Origin: DATLGB01 sp038318085
GTDB taxonomy: Bacteria; Actinomycetota; Thermoleophilia; Solirubrobacterales; Solirubrobacteraceae
Assembly: GCA_038318085.1 (NCBI GenBank)
Contig: JBBQBV010000096.1
Coordinates: 1 to 14,498, forward strand
Direction of reading: 5' to 3'
Length of the DNA stretch: 14,498 nt
Both the position numbers and the translations under genes were made by a program. Below the pieces are notes generated by a model. It saw only the letters and a list, made by a program, of their open reading frames with translations. It made no database searches and was not told the origin of the DNA. Within the stretch, counting starts at the first letter, position 1. Every line of letters starts with the position of its first letter. Below are positions 1-6,535 of this stretch, in pieces.

Positions 1-383
1 TCGATCAGGCCGCGGTCCAGCAGCGACGTGGTCGACGAGTCCGACCCGACGCCGCGGATGCGCGCGACCTCCGGGCGCGACACCGGCTGCAGGTAGGCGA
101 CGACGGCGAGCGTCTCGGACTGGGCCGGCGTCAGCGTCGGCGTGCGAGGCCGGGCCAGCAGCCGGCGCGCGGCCTCCTCGGCGTCCGGATGCGAGGCGAG
201 CGTCCACCCGCCGGCGAGCTCGCGCAGCACGAGGCCGTGGCCGTCGAGGCGGTGGCGCAGCTCGCCGAGCGCCTCGACCACCTCGGCGTCCTCGCAGCCG
301 ACCGCGACCGCCAGGTCGCGGACGGCGACGGGCTCACTCGACAAGAACAGCAGCGCCTCGACGGTCCGCGCGAGCCCGGTCAC
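1..383 (-). CDS. scpB: Segregation and condensation protein B (partial, C-terminus outside window)
   Basis: ScpB is the winged-helix subunit that dimerises and binds the ScpA kleisin in the bacterial Smc-ScpAB condensin, which organises and segregates the chromosome in the cytoplasm. I translated the minus strand by hand: 127 codons are visible. They begin VTGLARTVEALLFLSSEPV, the usual ScpB N-terminal helix, and contain the family signature SETLAVVAYLQPVSRPEV followed by IRGVGSDSSTTSLLDRGLI, matching the typical ETLAIIAYkQPvtr..ie.IRGV.s...l..LLe.GLI pattern. The start is a GTG at 383-381 whose last two bases are shared with the scpA TGA stop (GTGA overlap), a strong sign of translational coupling. 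The gene continues past base 1, so the C-terminal third is missing from view. Confidence 0.95.
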   Translation of the reverse strand, partial: MTGLARTVEALLFLSSEPVAVRDLAVAVGCEDAEVVEALGELRHRLDGHGLVLRELAGGWTLASHPDAEEAARRLLARPRTPTLTPAQSETLAVVAYLQPVSRPEVARIRGVGSDSSTTSLLDRGLI

Positions 384-1135
384 GCGACGACCTCCGCCAG
401 CGGGGGCGGCGGGCGCCGCTGCACCGTGATCTCGCCGAACGCCTGCGGCTGCTCCCAGGCCGCCTCGCCGCGCTTGTAGAGCTCGAGCAGGGCGTAGAGC
501 GTGACGCACACGGTCATGCGGTCGGCGCCGCTCACCGCCTCGTCGAAGGAGAAGCGGCCACCGCGCAGCAGGGCGCGAAGGACGCCGAGGCGATCGGTCA
601 GCGAGACGGCCGGCGGGCGCATGTGCGCGAGGTCCAGCGGTGCGGGATGGCGCAGCAGGGCGCCGATCGCCTGCCCAAGGCTGTCCGGGGCGAAGATCGC
701 CCCGGCGGCGGGCTCGTCAGGGCGACGCAGCTCGGGGGGGAGCGGGGCGGTGCGGAACAGCACGCCCCGTCCGTCCTCGAAGCGCTCCCGCGTCCACGCC
801 GCCGCGCCGCGGTAGCGAGCATAGGCGAGCATGCGCGCGAGCAGCTCCTCCGCCGCCTCGGCGGGGACGAGCTCTTCGAGCTCGTCGAGCTCCTCCCCCG
901 GCAGCATCAGCCTCGACTTGAGCTCCAGCAGCGCGGCGATCAGGACCAGGAACTCCGTCGTGGCCTCCAGATCGAGCTCCTCGCGCCGCTCGAGGTGGTC
1001 GACGTAGGTGAGGACGATGTCGGCGAGGTCGACCTCGAGCAGGTCGAGCTCCTCGCGCAGCACGAGCGACAGCAACAGGTCAAACGGCCCGGCGAAGACG
1101 TCGAGATCGAGCTCGAGGTTGTGCACCACCGACAT
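380..1135 (-). CDS. scpA: Segregation and condensation protein A (kleisin)
   Basis: ScpA is the kleisin that bridges the heads of the Smc dimer and recruits the ScpB dimer. From the ATG at 1135 the protein has 251 residues, normal for the family. It opens with MSVVHNLELDLDVFAGPFDL, the conserved F.GP.DLLL N-terminal segment that contacts the Smc neck. The middle (LVLIAALLELKSRLMLP) is the usual helix ending in KSR.LLP. The C-terminal 60 or so residues (around LTDRLGVLRALLRGGRFSF) form the winged helix that binds the Smc cap. A GTG at 1162 would add nine residues, but those match nothing in the family and a -10-like element (TAGCCT, 1151-1146) lies between the two, so I prefer 1135. It overlaps scpB by four bases and follows trpS by 66 bases. 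Confidence 0.95.
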   Translation of the reverse strand: MSVVHNLELDLDVFAGPFDLLLSLVLREELDLLEVDLADIVLTYVDHLERREELDLEATTEFLVLIAALLELKSRLMLPGEELDELEELVPAEAAEELLARMLAYARYRGAAAWTRERFEDGRGVLFRTAPLPPELRRPDEPAAGAIFAPDSLGQAIGALLRHPAPLDLAHMRPPAVSLTDRLGVLRALLRGGRFSFDEAVSGADRMTVCVTLYALLELYKRGEAAWEQPQAFGEITVQRRPPPPLAEVVA

Positions 1136-1142
1136 CGTCCCG

Positions 1143-1178
1143 ACGAGGCTACCGGCCGCCACGGACGGGGGGCCTCGT
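1143..1178. repeat. 7-bp inverted repeat in the trpS-scpA gap
   Basis: ACGAGGC (1143-1149) and GCCTCGT (1172-1178) are perfect reverse complements separated by 22 bases. The left arm overlaps the candidate -10 element of scpA. It could be an operator or a hairpin at the end of a trpS-scpA read-through transcript. There is no T-run, so a terminator is unlikely, and at this GC content chance is possible. Confidence 0.25.
1146..1151 (-). promoter_or_regulatory. Candidate -10 element for scpA (near-leaderless)
   Basis: On the minus strand TAGCCT ends 10 bases before the scpA ATG (1135). It fits the TANNNT pattern of a sigma-70 type -10 box, and the extended context GCCGGTAGCCT closely matches the gcvT one (GCCGGTAGCGT). 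A start of transcription about seven bases downstream would leave a leader of only a few bases. No good -35 hexamer is seen at 16-18 bases upstream. The interpretation is inference from position and from recurrence at three other genes. Confidence 0.4.
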
Positions 1179-1201
1179 ACGCGGGTTCTCCTTGGCTCCC
1201 C

Positions 1202-2194
1202 CTACGGCGCGCCCACGCCCATGGCGGCCCGCACGTCGACGAGCGTCGCCGAGGCGATCAGCTCGGCCTTGTCGGCGCCGAGCGCCAGCGCGGCCTCGAG
1301 GCCGGCCTCGTCGGCGCGCAGCTGCGCATAGCGCTCGCGCACTGGCGCCAGGTGCGCGACGACCGCCTCGCCGACCGCGACCTTGAGGTCACCGTACCCG
1401 CGCGCGGAGGCGAACTCGGCCTCGGCGTCGGCGACCGACATCCGGCGCACGGCGGCGTAGATGTCGAGCAGGTTCGAGACGCCGGGCTTGCCGGGGTCGT
1501 GACGGATCTCGGCCCCGGAGTCCGTCACCGCCCGCCTGAACTTCTTCATGATCGCGTCCGGCTCGTCGAGCACGCGGACGGTGCCCGCCTCGGTGGCGCC
1601 CGTCGTGGACATCTTGCGCGTCGGGTCCTGCAGGTCCCCGATCCGCGCGCCGACCTGCGGGACGCGGATCTCCGGGACCACGAGCGCGTCGCCGAAGCGG
1701 GTGTTGAAGCGGATCGCGACGTCGCGCATGAGCTCGACGTGCTCGCGCTGGTCCTCTCCCACGGGCACCTCGTGGGCCCGGTAGGCGAGCACGTCGGCCG
1801 CCTGCAGCACGGGATAGAAGAGCAGCCCGGCCGACACGAGCCGGCGCTGCGCCGTCGACTTGGCGCGGAACTGGTGCATCCGGTTGAGGCGGCCGAGCTC
1901 GGTCACGCCGGCCAGCAGCCACGTCAGCTCGGTGTGCTCGCGCACGTCGGACTGCCGAAAGAGCAGGCAGCGGTCGGGGTCGAGCCCGGCGGCGAGCAGG
2001 AGGGCGGTCGTGTCGTACAGGCGCGCCCGCAGCTCGCCGGGGTCGTAGTCGACGGTGACCGCGTGCAGGTCCACGACGCAGTAGATCGCCGGCACCCCCC
2101 GCCCCTGGCCGGCGACGTACTGCTCGATCGCGCCGATGTAGTTGCCCAGGTGCTTGCGGCCCGTGGGCTGGATGCCGGAGAAGATGACGGGCAT
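1202..2194 (-). CDS. trpS: Tryptophan--tRNA ligase (TrpRS)
   Basis: This class Ic synthetase activates tryptophan with ATP and charges tRNA-Trp in the cytoplasm. The 330-residue length is normal for bacterial TrpRS. Visible signatures are FSGIQPTG at residues 5-12, the HIGH-type motif HLGN at 15-18, YPVLQAAD at 127-134 in the tryptophan pocket, and PVGEDQREHVEL near 144-155. The KMSKS-type loop reads KMSTT at residues 194-198: the first Lys is kept but the second Lys, which in the canonical enzyme contacts ATP, is Thr. This may be a clade-wide variant rather than a defect, since the rest of the protein is intact and full length. The ATG at 2194 is used; a TAGCCT -10-like element lies 12 bases upstream. 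It leads toward scpA-scpB on the same strand and is divergent from the kinase gene. Confidence 0.96.
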   Translation of the reverse strand: MPVIFSGIQPTGRKHLGNYIGAIEQYVAGQGRGVPAIYCVVDLHAVTVDYDPGELRARLYDTTALLLAAGLDPDRCLLFRQSDVREHTELTWLLAGVTELGRLNRMHQFRAKSTAQRRLVSAGLLFYPVLQAADVLAYRAHEVPVGEDQREHVELMRDVAIRFNTRFGDALVVPEIRVPQVGARIGDLQDPTRKMSTTGATEAGTVRVLDEPDAIMKKFRRAVTDSGAEIRHDPGKPGVSNLLDIYAAVRRMSVADAEAEFASARGYGDLKVAVGEAVVAHLAPVRERYAQLRADEAGLEAALALGADKAELIASATLVDVRAAMGVGAP

Positions 2195-2195
2195 G

Positions 2196-2210
2196 GCCTC
2201 GACGGGAGGC
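2196..2210. repeat. Small hairpin just before the trpS start
   Basis: GCCTC (2196-2200) and GAGGC (2206-2210) are exact reverse complements with a five-base loop. On the minus-strand RNA the GAGG of one arm is the only ribosome-binding-like sequence before the trpS ATG, two bases away. If the transcript starts upstream the stem would mask it; if it starts at the -10 predicted here the stem would be mostly untranscribed. Confidence 0.25.
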
Positions 2211-2212
2211 TA
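2207..2212 (-). promoter_or_regulatory. Candidate -10 element for trpS
   Basis: TAGCCT on the minus strand ends 12 bases before the trpS ATG and sits in GCTAGCCT, the same octamer found before gcvPA. Transcription would begin roughly five bases before the ATG. The 72-base gap to the divergent kinase gene must hold both promoters. No -35 match is visible. Confidence 0.4.
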
Positions 2213-2266
2213 GCCCGGGGGTTATCCGCATGGCCGGCCGGCTCGCGCCGTGCAAGCCTTTGCGTC

Positions 2267-3805
2267 ATGCAGCAGTCCCGTGCCTTCGCCCACGCCGTCA
2301 GTGGCCTCGTCCTCGGGGCGGTCTGGTTCAGCGTCCTCGTGACGCTGTGGGCCACAGGCGCCGGCATGGCGATCACCCTGCTCGGCCTGCCGATCATCTG
2401 GGCGACGCTCGTGTCGGTCCGCTGGATGGCCGGCGTCGAGGCCTGGCTCGCCCACGCGCTGCTCGGGGCCCAGGCTCGCCCGCCGGCCCGCAGGCCCGGC
2501 TGGCAGCTGCTGGCGCGCCTGCGCGACCCGTCGGTCTGGCGCGCGCAGGTGTACCTGCTCGCCCGCTTCGCGCTCGGCCTCGCCACCGGGGCGGCCCTGG
2601 TCTCCGTCGCAGCGACCGGGCTCGGGTTGCTGACGGCGCCGCTGTGGTACTGGGCGCTTCCCCACGGGATCGAGCTCGGGCTCTTCGACGTCGACCGGGC
2701 GTGGATCGCCTTCGCGGTGATCCCCGCCGGCGCGATCGTCCTCGCGCTGGCCTGGTGGCTCGCGGGCGTCTACGGCGCGCTGTGGCGCGGGCTGGCGGAG
2801 CGGCTGCTGACCGCCGACGACGCCGCCTCCCCCGCGCCGGCCCTGATGCCGCGTCTGCGCGTCACGGCCGCGGCGGCCCTGGCCGTCGAAGCCGTCTGCG
2901 TGCTCGTCTGGGGGCTCACGGACACGCACTCCCCGTGGGTCGGGTGGACCGCCCTCGGGCTCGCGCTCGCAGTGGCGCTGCAGGCCTCGACTGGGGCGGG
3001 CAGCCCGGCCCGCGTCCGCGCGGCCGTCAAGGCGACCCTGCTGGCGACCTGCCTCGGCGCCTGGGCGCTGGCGGGCGGCGGCTACTTCTGGCCCGCGTGG
3101 CCGGCGCTCGGCGTCGCGGCCTGGGTGCTGATCGAACAGCTCGTCGGGCTCGGCGCGCGCTCGCAGGCGCCGCGCGTGGCGGAGCTCACGCGGACCCGGG
3201 CGGGCGTCGTCGGCGCCCAGGAGGACGAGCTGCGCCGCATCGAGCGCGACCTGCACGACGGCGCGCAGGCCCGGCTGGTCTCCGTCGCCATGAGCCTCGG
3301 CCTGGCCGAGGAGCGGCTCGAGCGCGATCCCGAGGGCGCCCGCGAGCTGGTGGCCGAGGCCCAGACGCACGCGCGCACGGCGATCCGCGAGCTGCGCGAC
3401 CTCGCCCGCGGCATCGCCCCGCCCGTCCTCGCCGACCGCGGGCTGCAGGCGGCCATCGCCGCCCTCGCCTCCACGAGCCCGATCCCCGTCAGCGTCGAGG
3501 GTGACGAGCAGGCCACGCGGCCCTCGGCCGCCGTCGAGCGCGCGGGGTACTTCGTCGCGGCCGAGGCCCTCGCCAACGCCGCCAAGCACGCCGGTGCCGG
3601 CCGCATCGACATCCGGCTGGCTCGCCGGCCCGACCGCCTCGAGATCGAGGTCGCCGACGACGGCCGCGGCGGCGCGGACCCCGGCGGCTCCGGCCTCGTC
3701 GGGCTGCGACGGCGCGTCGAGGCGCTCGACGGGACCCTCGAGGTCGACAGCCCCGCCGGGGCGGGCACGACCATCCGCGCGTTCCTGCCATGCGCGTCGT
3801 CATAG
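2267..3805 (+). CDS. Membrane sensor histidine kinase, DesK/NarX (HisKA_3) class
   Basis: This 512-residue kinase should autophosphorylate on His and pass phosphate to the regulator encoded next to it. Residues 1 to about 180 hold several hydrophobic segments and resemble the four-helix 'putative sensor' domain common in actinobacterial kinases, with a GLPIIWATLVSVRWMAG turn. Residues about 194-295 hold a second block of hydrophobic helices, so about eight membrane passes are likely and there is no obvious large external domain. The dimerisation domain has the phosphoacceptor H330 in RIERDLHDGAQARL. The ATPase domain has the N box EALANAAKHA and the G box VADDGRGG...GSGLVGLRRRV. The ATG at 2267 is chosen because hydrophobic coding begins at once; the open frame extends far upstream only as an antisense shadow of trpS and scpA. 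There is no clear ribosome-binding site. The stimulus cannot be told from sequence. Confidence 0.92.
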   Translation: MQQSRAFAHAVSGLVLGAVWFSVLVTLWATGAGMAITLLGLPIIWATLVSVRWMAGVEAWLAHALLGAQARPPARRPGWQLLARLRDPSVWRAQVYLLARFALGLATGAALVSVAATGLGLLTAPLWYWALPHGIELGLFDVDRAWIAFAVIPAGAIVLALAWWLAGVYGALWRGLAERLLTADDAASPAPALMPRLRVTAAAALAVEAVCVLVWGLTDTHSPWVGWTALGLALAVALQASTGAGSPARVRAAVKATLLATCLGAWALAGGGYFWPAWPALGVAAWVLIEQLVGLGARSQAPRVAELTRTRAGVVGAQEDELRRIERDLHDGAQARLVSVAMSLGLAEERLERDPEGARELVAEAQTHARTAIRELRDLARGIAPPVLADRGLQAAIAALASTSPIPVSVEGDEQATRPSAAVERAGYFVAAEALANAAKHAGAGRIDIRLARRPDRLEIEVADDGRGGADPGGSGLVGLRRRVEALDGTLEVDSPAGAGTTIRAFLPCASS

Positions 3806-4440
3806 CCGAGGACCTCGTCCTGTTGCGCGAGGGCATCATCCGGCTCCTCGGCGAGCACGAGCTCGAGGTCGTCGCCCACGCCGGCGACGGCGAGGGGCTG
3901 CTGCGCATCGTCGGCGCCCACACGCCGGACCTCGCCGTCGTCGACGTCCGCATGCCGCCGAGCTTCACCGACGAGGGCCTGCGCGCGGCGCTCGAGGCCC
4001 GCCGCCGGCGGCCCGAGCTCAACGTGCTCGTGCTGTCGCAGTATGTCGAGCCGGTGTACGCCGCCGAGCTGCTCGCCGACGGTCGCGGCGGCGTGGGCTA
4101 TCTGCTCAAGGAGCGCGTCAGCGAGGTGCGCACCTTCGTCGACGCCGTGCGCCGCGTCGGGGCCGGGGGCACGGCGCTGGACCCGGAGGTCGTGGCCGCG
4201 CTCGTGAACCCGCGCCGCACCCAGGCGGGGCCGATCGGCGACCTGACCCCGCGCGAGCTCGACGTCCTCGGGCTGATCGCCGAGGGCCGCTCCAACGTCG
4301 GGATCGCCGAGGCGCTCGTCGTGACCCCGGGCGCCGTCGAGAAGCACATCTCGCGGATCTTCGACAAGCTCGGGCTGCCGCCCTCCGAGGCCGACCACCG
4401 GCGCGTGCTGGCCGTGCTCGCCTACCTGCGCGATCAGTGA
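3790..4440 (+). CDS. NarL/FixJ-family response regulator (REC + LuxR-type HTH)
   Basis: This cytoplasmic DNA-binding regulator is the likely partner of the kinase. It has 216 residues, typical for the family. The receiver domain (about 1-120) has the acidic pair E7-D8, the phosphoacceptor D52 in VVDVRMP, the switch residue S83 (VLVLSQY) and K107 (YLLKERV). The C-terminal LuxR-type helix-turn-helix begins at LTPRELDVLGLIAEG (152-166) and continues through the recognition helix in TPGAVEKHISRIFDKLGL (179-196). Its ATG lies inside the kinase gene (16-base overlap), so translation is probably coupled and the two are made in a fixed ratio. It ends 6 bases from the stop of the convergent GGDEF-EAL gene. 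Target genes are unknown; the receiver lacks any obvious defect. Confidence 0.95.
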   Translation: MRVVIAEDLVLLREGIIRLLGEHELEVVAHAGDGEGLLRIVGAHTPDLAVVDVRMPPSFTDEGLRAALEARRRRPELNVLVLSQYVEPVYAAELLADGRGGVGYLLKERVSEVRTFVDAVRRVGAGGTALDPEVVAALVNPRRTQAGPIGDLTPRELDVLGLIAEGRSNVGIAEALVVTPGAVEKHISRIFDKLGLPPSEADHRRVLAVLAYLRDQ

Positions 4441-4446
4441 GGCGCG

Positions 4447-6492
4447 TCAGCGCGGTCCGGCGCCGACGGGCTCGAGGTCCTCGTCGTCGACCGGGGTGAA
4501 CACGGGGCTCGTCGCCGACACCGGCGGCGCCGGCCCGACCGTCGCGGTCCACCCCGGGCCGGCGGCGTCGGCCAGCTGGGCGAGCAGATCGTCGAAGGGC
4601 ACAGGGCGGGCGTAGTGGAAGCCCTGGCCGAGGTCGCAGCCCAGCGCGCGCAGCGCGATCGCCGTGCGGTGGTCCTCGATGCCCTCGGCGACGACGTCGA
4701 GCCCGAGCGAGTGCGCGAGGTCGACCGTCGAGCGCACGATGACGCCGCCCTCCCCCGCCATGGCCATGACGAAGGACCGGTCGATCTTGAGCGTGTTGAG
4801 CGGGAGCCGGTGCAGGTAGGCGAGCGAGGAGTGGCCGGTGCCGTAGTCGTCGACGGCGAGGCGCACGCCCATCGAGCGCAGCAGCGTCAGCGTCCGCATC
4901 GCGCGCTCGGGCTCGGTCATGAGGACGCTCTCGGTGATCTCGAGCTCGAGCGCGCTCGGCGGCAGCCGCGTCTCGCCGAGCAGCCGCGCGACCAGGCCGG
5001 GCAGATCGGGGTCGACCAGGTTGGCGACGGAGAGGTTCACGGCGACGCTGATGCGCCGGCCCGCGTCCCACCAGCGGCGGGTGTCGCGCAGCGCCCGCGT
5101 CAGCACCCAGGCGGTCATCGGCCCGATCAGGCCGGTGTGCTCGGCCAGGGGTACGAAGTGCACGGGCGCCAGCAGGCCGCGCTCGGGGTGGTTCCAGCGC
5201 ACGAGCGCCTCGGCGCCGACGACGCTCGAGTCGATCATGGACACCTTGGGCTGGTAGTGCAGGACGAGCTCGTCGCGCTCGATCGCCTCGCGCAGCTGGG
5301 CCAGGATGAGCAGCCGCTCGTGGCTCGAGCGGTCGGCGTCCGGCTGGTAGTCGGCGACGCCGATGCGGCGCTCCTTGGCCTCGTACATGGCCACGTCGGC
5401 GCGTTGCAGCAGCGTCGCGACGTCGGCGCCGTCGGCGGGATAGTGGGCGATGCCGACCGAGCCCTCCGAGGAGACGGCGATGCCCTGGATCTCGACGGGC
5501 GCGGCGAGCGAGGCGCGCGCGGCCTCGGCCGCGGCGTTGGCGTCCTGGGGGCGGTCCAGCGGCGCCAGCAGCGCCACGAACTCGTCGCCGCCGAGGCGGG
5601 CGATGACGGCGCCCTCCGGCAGGGCGCCGGTCAGGCGGGGCCCGATCTCGCGCAGCAGCAGGTCGCCGGCGTGGTGGCCGAGGGAGTCGTTGAGGTCCTT
5701 GAAGCGGTCGAGGTCGAGCAGCAGCACCGCGGCGTGCTGCGGGCGCCTGGCGAGCGCCTCGCTGGCAAGCTCGAGAAAGGACGTGCGGTTGGCGAGCCCG
5801 GTCAGCGCGTCCTCGCGGGCGAGCCGGCGGTTCTCGTCGGCCTGCTTACGCAGCCGCCGGGAGGCACCGGCGACCAGGCGGAACAGGGCGGCCCACAGCA
5901 GCACGAGGCCGTCGAGCAGGATGAAGACCGTGCGCCGGACCTTGTTCTCGCCGGCGGCGGCGACCGTCTTGTAGGGCACGTAGACCTCGAAGGCGCCCGC
6001 GACCCTCTTGCTGCCTGCGAAGCGCAGCGGCACGTAGACCTCGACCATCTCGCCGAAGTGGCGGTCGTCGCGGTTCTCGCTTTGGCTGAGGTCGGTGATG
6101 CCGGCGATGACGTCGCCCTTGAAGGCTTCGCGGAGGTTGTCGGAGAGCTTGAAGGTCTGCCCCTGCAGCCTGGCGTCGTCGGAGAACACGACCCCGCCCC
6201 GCGGGTTCCACAGCTTGATGCGGGCGACGTGCGTGTCCTGCAGGGAGGTGTCGAGCAGGTGCTTGAGCTGCGCGCTGCGCAGCGGGGACAGCGCGGCGCC
6301 GAGGTCAGCCGGGGTGAGCTCGGGCTGCACGCGCAGGCGCGCGGCGAGCACGGCGAGCGTGCGACCCTCGTCGACCGCCTGGCCCCGGATCGTCGACCGC
6401 AGCTCGGCCACGAGGACGATGCCCAGCGCAGCGATCGCGAGTGCGCTGATCAACCCGAAGCGCAGCAGCAGGCGTGGACGAGGAGACCGCAT
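4447..6492 (-). CDS. Membrane GGDEF-EAL cyclic-di-GMP turnover protein
   Basis: A 681-residue enzyme expected to make and/or break cyclic-di-GMP at the inner face of the membrane. Residues about 9-31 form a first membrane helix, 32-185 an extracytoplasmic sensing region that I cannot assign, and about 187-209 a second helix. The GGDEF domain (about 225-380) has D260 in LLLDLDRFKDLND and an intact GGDEF at 301-305. The EAL domain (about 395-640) keeps EAL at 428-430, the EIT at 518-520, DDYGTG at 548-553, KIDRSF at 569-574 and AEGIE at 602-606, so both activities look possible. The RxxD inhibitory site expected five residues before GGDEF is absent (PEGA there instead). A 40-residue acidic, proline-rich tail follows. 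It starts 43 bases after gcvPB on the same strand, so it may be co-transcribed with it. Confidence 0.94.
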   Translation of the reverse strand: MRSPRPRLLLRFGLISALAIAALGIVLVAELRSTIRGQAVDEGRTLAVLAARLRVQPELTPADLGAALSPLRSAQLKHLLDTSLQDTHVARIKLWNPRGGVVFSDDARLQGQTFKLSDNLREAFKGDVIAGITDLSQSENRDDRHFGEMVEVYVPLRFAGSKRVAGAFEVYVPYKTVAAAGENKVRRTVFILLDGLVLLWAALFRLVAGASRRLRKQADENRRLAREDALTGLANRTSFLELASEALARRPQHAAVLLLDLDRFKDLNDSLGHHAGDLLLREIGPRLTGALPEGAVIARLGGDEFVALLAPLDRPQDANAAAEAARASLAAPVEIQGIAVSSEGSVGIAHYPADGADVATLLQRADVAMYEAKERRIGVADYQPDADRSSHERLLILAQLREAIERDELVLHYQPKVSMIDSSVVGAEALVRWNHPERGLLAPVHFVPLAEHTGLIGPMTAWVLTRALRDTRRWWDAGRRISVAVNLSVANLVDPDLPGLVARLLGETRLPPSALELEITESVLMTEPERAMRTLTLLRSMGVRLAVDDYGTGHSSLAYLHRLPLNTLKIDRSFVMAMAGEGGVIVRSTVDLAHSLGLDVVAEGIEDHRTAIALRALGCDLGQGFHYARPVPFDDLLAQLADAAGPGWTATVGPAPPVSATSPVFTPVDDEDLEPVGAGPR

Positions 6493-6497
6493 CCTGC

Positions 6498-6503
6498 GTT
6501 TTA
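6498..6503 (-). promoter_or_regulatory. Weak candidate -10 element for the GGDEF-EAL gene
   Basis: TAAAAC on the minus strand is the only A/T-rich patch in the 43-base gap behind gcvPB and ends five bases before the ATG at 6492. It lacks the final T of a good -10 box. An AGG directly abuts the ATG (AGGATG), too close for a normal ribosome-binding site. It could give a leaderless transcript, or be unimportant. Confidence 0.2.
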
Positions 6504-6519
6504 TCGGCCGGTCGGCCGG
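6504..6519. repeat. Tandem 8-bp duplication between gcvPB and the GGDEF-EAL gene
   Basis: TCGGCCGG occurs twice head to tail (6504-6511 and 6512-6519). Each copy holds the palindrome CGGCCG, so the pair could bind a dimeric regulator or simply be slippage. It lies directly upstream of the possible -10 of the GGDEF-EAL gene. Confidence 0.4.
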
Positions 6520-6535
6520 ACAACTGGAGCGCGCG

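Noticed and set aside
623..2266. Long plus-strand open frame in front of the histidine kinase, in frame with it
   Set aside because: It runs antisense to scpA and trpS and its residues are the Gly/Arg/Ala/His-rich type made by shadow frames. No family feature appears before the membrane segment at 2267.
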